From NCBI GenBank assembly GCA_027030435.1, contig JALVEX010000403.1, positions 1-7,141 of the forward strand: a stretch of DNA of 7,141 nt, in the 5' to 3' direction. This DNA is from Paracoccaceae bacterium. Lineage in GTDB: Bacteria; Pseudomonadota; Alphaproteobacteria; Rhodobacterales; Rhodobacteraceae. The notes under the pieces were generated by a model, which was not told the DNA's origin, searched no databases, and worked only from the letters and a program-made list of their open reading frames with translations. The position numbers and the translations under genes were made by a program. The number at the start of each line of letters is the position of its first letter. Position 1 is the stretch's first letter. Of the stretch, positions 5,242 to 7,141 are shown piece after piece.

Positions 5242-6255
5242 TCAGCCGCCCGTGTGGCTCATGTGGCGGCTCATGCGGCCCATGACATCGCCGCGCGAAT
5301 AGTCGAAATCATGGCCTCTGGGCTTGGTGGCGATGGCGGCGCGGATGGCTTCGATCAGTGGCGCGTCATCTTCGGGATGGGCGCGCAGGGGCGCGCGCAG
5401 ATCGGCTTTGCCCTCCTGGCCGAGGCAGGTGTAGATCTCGCCGGTGCAGGTGATGCGCACCCGGTTGCAGCTTTCGCAGAAATTGTGGGAAAGGGGGGTG
5501 ATGAAGCCGATCTTCTGCCCGGTTTCGTGAAGCCGCACATAAGATGCCGGCCCGCCGGAGCGTTCGGCGAGATCGGTGACGGTGAAGCGCTCTTCGAGGC
5601 GGGCGCGCAGATCCTTCAGCGACCAGTATTGATCGAGGCGATCCTCGTTGCCGATATCGCCCATGGGCATCACCTCGATGAAGGTGAGATCCATGTCGCG
5701 CTCGGCGCACCATTCCTGGAGGGTGAAGAGCTCGTCCTCGTTGAAGCCCTTGAGCGCCACGGTATTGATCTTCACCCTGAGCCCCGCCTTCTGCGCGGCG
5801 TCGATGCCGTTCAGCACCTGCCTGAGGCGGCCCCAGCGGGTGATGCGGGCGAATTTTTCCTCGTCGAGCGTATCGAGCGAGATGTTGACGCGCTTCACCC
5901 CGCAGGCCGCCAGATCATCGGCGAAGCGGGCCATCTGCGAGCCGTTGGTGGTGAGCGTAAGTTCCTTCAGGGCGCCGCTTTCGAGGTGGCGGCTCATGGC
6001 CTGGAAGAAGGTCATGATGCCGCGGCGCACCAGGGGTTCGCCGCCGGTGACGCGCAGCTTCTCCACGCCGAGGCCGATGAAGGCCGAGCAGAGGCGATCG
6101 AGCTCCTCGAGCGTGAGCAGATCCTTCTTCGGCAGGAAGGTCATGTTTTCCGACATGCAGTAGACGCAGCGGAAATCGCAGCGGTCGGTGACGGAAACGC
6201 GCAAGTAGGTGATGGCGCGCGCGAAGGGATCTATGAGGCGGGGAGCTTTATCCAT
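5242..6255 (-). CDS. moaA: GTP 3',8-cyclase (molybdenum cofactor biosynthesis protein A)
   Basis: A 337-residue radical-SAM enzyme of the first step of molybdenum cofactor synthesis, which converts GTP to (8S)-3',8-cyclo-7,8-dihydroguanosine 5'-triphosphate for MoaC. The N-terminal cluster motif is CDFRCVYC (Cys26, Cys30, Cys33), followed by the SAM-binding TGGEPLVR (70-77), TTNGS (102-106) and NISLDTLD (124-131). The second, GTP-binding [4Fe-4S] site uses Cys260, Cys263 and Cys277 in FCESCNRVRITCTGEIYTC. The chain ends in the required double glycine (HMSHTGG). Length and every key residue match MoaA. The start MDKAPRLIDPFARAITYLRV places the conserved LIDPF/YLRVSVTDRC block where expected, although no Shine-Dalgarno sequence precedes it. 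It stands alone here, without moaC, moaE or moeA, converging on the exported-protein gene and diverging from the acyl-CoA synthetase. Confidence 0.97.
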   Translation of the reverse strand: MDKAPRLIDPFARAITYLRVSVTDRCDFRCVYCMSENMTFLPKKDLLTLEELDRLCSAFIGLGVEKLRVTGGEPLVRRGIMTFFQAMSRHLESGALKELTLTTNGSQMARFADDLAACGVKRVNISLDTLDEEKFARITRWGRLRQVLNGIDAAQKAGLRVKINTVALKGFNEDELFTLQEWCAERDMDLTFIEVMPMGDIGNEDRLDQYWSLKDLRARLEERFTVTDLAERSGGPASYVRLHETGQKIGFITPLSHNFCESCNRVRITCTGEIYTCLGQEGKADLRAPLRAHPEDDAPLIEAIRAAIATKPRGHDFDYSRGDVMGRMSRHMSHTGG

Positions 6256-6355
6256 GGCGAAAGGTTACGCCGGCGCCCCCGCCATGGCAAGGCGTGAATG
6301 AGATTGAGACGGCGGGGATTGTCGCATAGCCTGCGGGGCGGAAGGGAGGAAAGCG
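6256..6355. other. Divergent intergenic region between moaA and the acyl-CoA synthetase gene
   Basis: These 100 bases must serve both genes. On the plus strand TTGAGA (6304-6309) is followed 15-16 bases later by CATAGC/ATAGCC (6325-6331), a weak promoter-like pair for the synthetase. The ribosome site GGGAGG (6344-6349) lies 6 bases before its ATG. No binding site for a molybdate regulator and no riboswitch-like fold was recognised. Confidence 0.3.
6262..6290 (-). promoter_or_regulatory. Promoter-like element for moaA, possibly giving a leaderless transcript
   Basis: On the minus strand TTGCCA (6290-6285, five of six to TTGACA) and TAACCT (6267-6262, three of six to TATAAT) are 17 bases apart. 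Only six bases separate the -10 from the moaA ATG, so a start seven bases downstream would be the A of the ATG itself. That fits with the absence of a ribosome site. The -10 is weak, so this remains a candidate. Confidence 0.35.
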
Positions 6356-7141
6356 ATGGGCTTCTATTTCAACGAACCGCCGCAATCGGGTGGCATCGCG
6401 GGCTGGGAAGAGCTGCGGGCATCCTTTCGCTGGAATCTTCCGGCGCGGTTCAACATGGCCGAAGCCTGCTGCGGCAGATGGGCACGCGCCGAGCCCGGCC
6501 GCCAGGCGCTGACGCATGTTTCGGAAGGCGGGGAGGAGATCAGCTTCACCTATGGCGTGCTCGAGGAGCAGGCGGCGCGGCTGGCCAATGCGCTGGCCGC
6601 GCGCGGGCTCGGGGCGGGCGATCGCATCGCCATCCTGCTGGCGCAGGCGCCCGAGGTGCTGATCACCCATTTCGCCGCCTGGAAGATCGGCGCCGTCACC
6701 CTGCCGCTGTTCACGCTGTTCGGGGAGGAGGCGCTCGCTTACCGGCTGGCTGATTCAGGCGCGCGCATGGTGGTGACGGATCGCGCCAATTTCGCCAAGC
6801 TGGCGGACATCCGTGCCGATCTTCCCGATCTCGAAACCATCTGGTGCATCGATGGCGCGCCGGCCGGGGCGCTCGATTTTCACGCTGCCATTGCCGCCGC
6901 TTCCCCATCCTTCGCCCCGGTTTCCACCGGCCCCGATGATCCCGCGCTTCTCGTCTATACCTCCGGCACCACCGGACCGCCCAAGGGGGTGCTGCACGGC
7001 CACCGGGTGCTGCTCGGGCATCTGCCGGCCATCGAGCTGCATCACGAATTCTTTCCCCGCCCCGGCGACAGCGGCTGGACCCCGGCCGACTGGGCCTGGA
7101 TCGGCGGGCTGATGAATCTCGCGCTCCCCTGCCTCTTTCAC
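6356..7141 (+). CDS. AMP-dependent acyl-CoA synthetase (partial, N-terminal 262 codons)
   Basis: The first 262 residues of an adenylate-forming enzyme that activates a carboxylic acid with ATP and transfers it to coenzyme A in the cytoplasm; the rest lies beyond the window edge. The ATG at 6356 is preceded by GGGAGG (6344-6349), and the frame is open to the end. The N-terminus MGFYFNEPPQSGGIAGWEEL leads into the FNMAEACCGRWA segment typical of acetyl-CoA synthetase-like and medium-chain acyl-CoA synthetases. The ATP-binding P-loop motif YTSGTTGPPKG is at 201-211. WTPADWAWIGGLMN (241-254) matches the conserved segment that follows in ACS/ACSM-type enzymes. It is too short for a long-chain FadD assignment to be tested, because the C-terminal hinge and catalytic lysine are missing. 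The acyl substrate cannot be read. It is transcribed away from moaA, with no evident functional link. Confidence 0.93.
   Translation, partial: MGFYFNEPPQSGGIAGWEELRASFRWNLPARFNMAEACCGRWARAEPGRQALTHVSEGGEEISFTYGVLEEQAARLANALAARGLGAGDRIAILLAQAPEVLITHFAAWKIGAVTLPLFTLFGEEALAYRLADSGARMVVTDRANFAKLADIRADLPDLETIWCIDGAPAGALDFHAAIAAASPSFAPVSTGPDDPALLVYTSGTTGPPKGVLHGHRVLLGHLPAIELHHEFFPRPGDSGWTPADWAWIGGLMNLALPCLFH

Noticed and set aside
5254..6297. A 347-codon open frame on the plus strand.
   Set aside because: It lies opposite moaA over almost its whole length. The repetitive Ala/Gly/His/Asp composition is what the complement of GC-biased codons gives, and moaA has all its cluster motifs.
1..7141. A hidden defence, mobile or toxin-antitoxin system.
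   Set aside because: No transposase, integrase, nuclease, repeat array, att-like direct repeat or small two-gene toxin module is seen on either strand. All sizeable coding space is filled by housekeeping-type genes.

Overview
The window is GC-rich chromosomal DNA (roughly two thirds G+C by eye). It looks like an alphaproteobacterium, most likely Rhodobacteraceae. The pointers are strong G/C preference at third codon positions, the character of the encoded proteins, and an intergenic element around 4601-4649 containing CCTCCGGCGGGGATATTT, a motif I recall as recurrent between genes in that family. No species can be named. The window holds eight genes; the two at the edges are cut. There are no tRNA, rRNA, CRISPR, IS or phage features.

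Left part (1-1171, minus strand): the two ATPase subunits of an oligopeptide/dipeptide ABC importer, OppD/DppD-like (167-1171) and the first 58 codons of OppF/DppF-like (1-174), overlapping by 8 bases. From 1172 to 1417 is a divergent intergenic region. Reading away from it on the plus strand are an ArgE-like M20 deacetylase (1418-2590), a second M20 enzyme of the hippurate hydrolase/aminoacylase type (2597-3760) and a stand-alone class I glutamine amidotransferase-like protein (3831-4577). The natural reading is import of peptides or N-acylated amino acids followed by cytoplasmic deacylation, though no substrate can be read from the sequence.

Middle part (4578-5241): an intergenic stretch with the family-type repeat, a fairly good sigma70-like promoter and a small leader hairpin. 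These precede a 146-residue exported protein I do not recognise (4755-5195), which ends at a hairpin terminator shared with the converging moaA.

Right part (5242-7141): moaA (minus strand, 5242-6255), the radical-SAM GTP 3',8-cyclase of molybdenum cofactor synthesis. It diverges from the first 262 codons of an AMP-forming acyl-CoA synthetase (plus strand, 6356 to the window end). moaA lacks a Shine-Dalgarno sequence and has a promoter-like element that would place the transcript start at the initiator ATG.

Overall this is mostly ordinary metabolic chromosome. The least explained items are the exported 146-residue protein, the orphan amidotransferase beside two acylases, and the possible leaderless moaA. 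I saw no convincing evidence of a new defence, mobile or RNA-based system.
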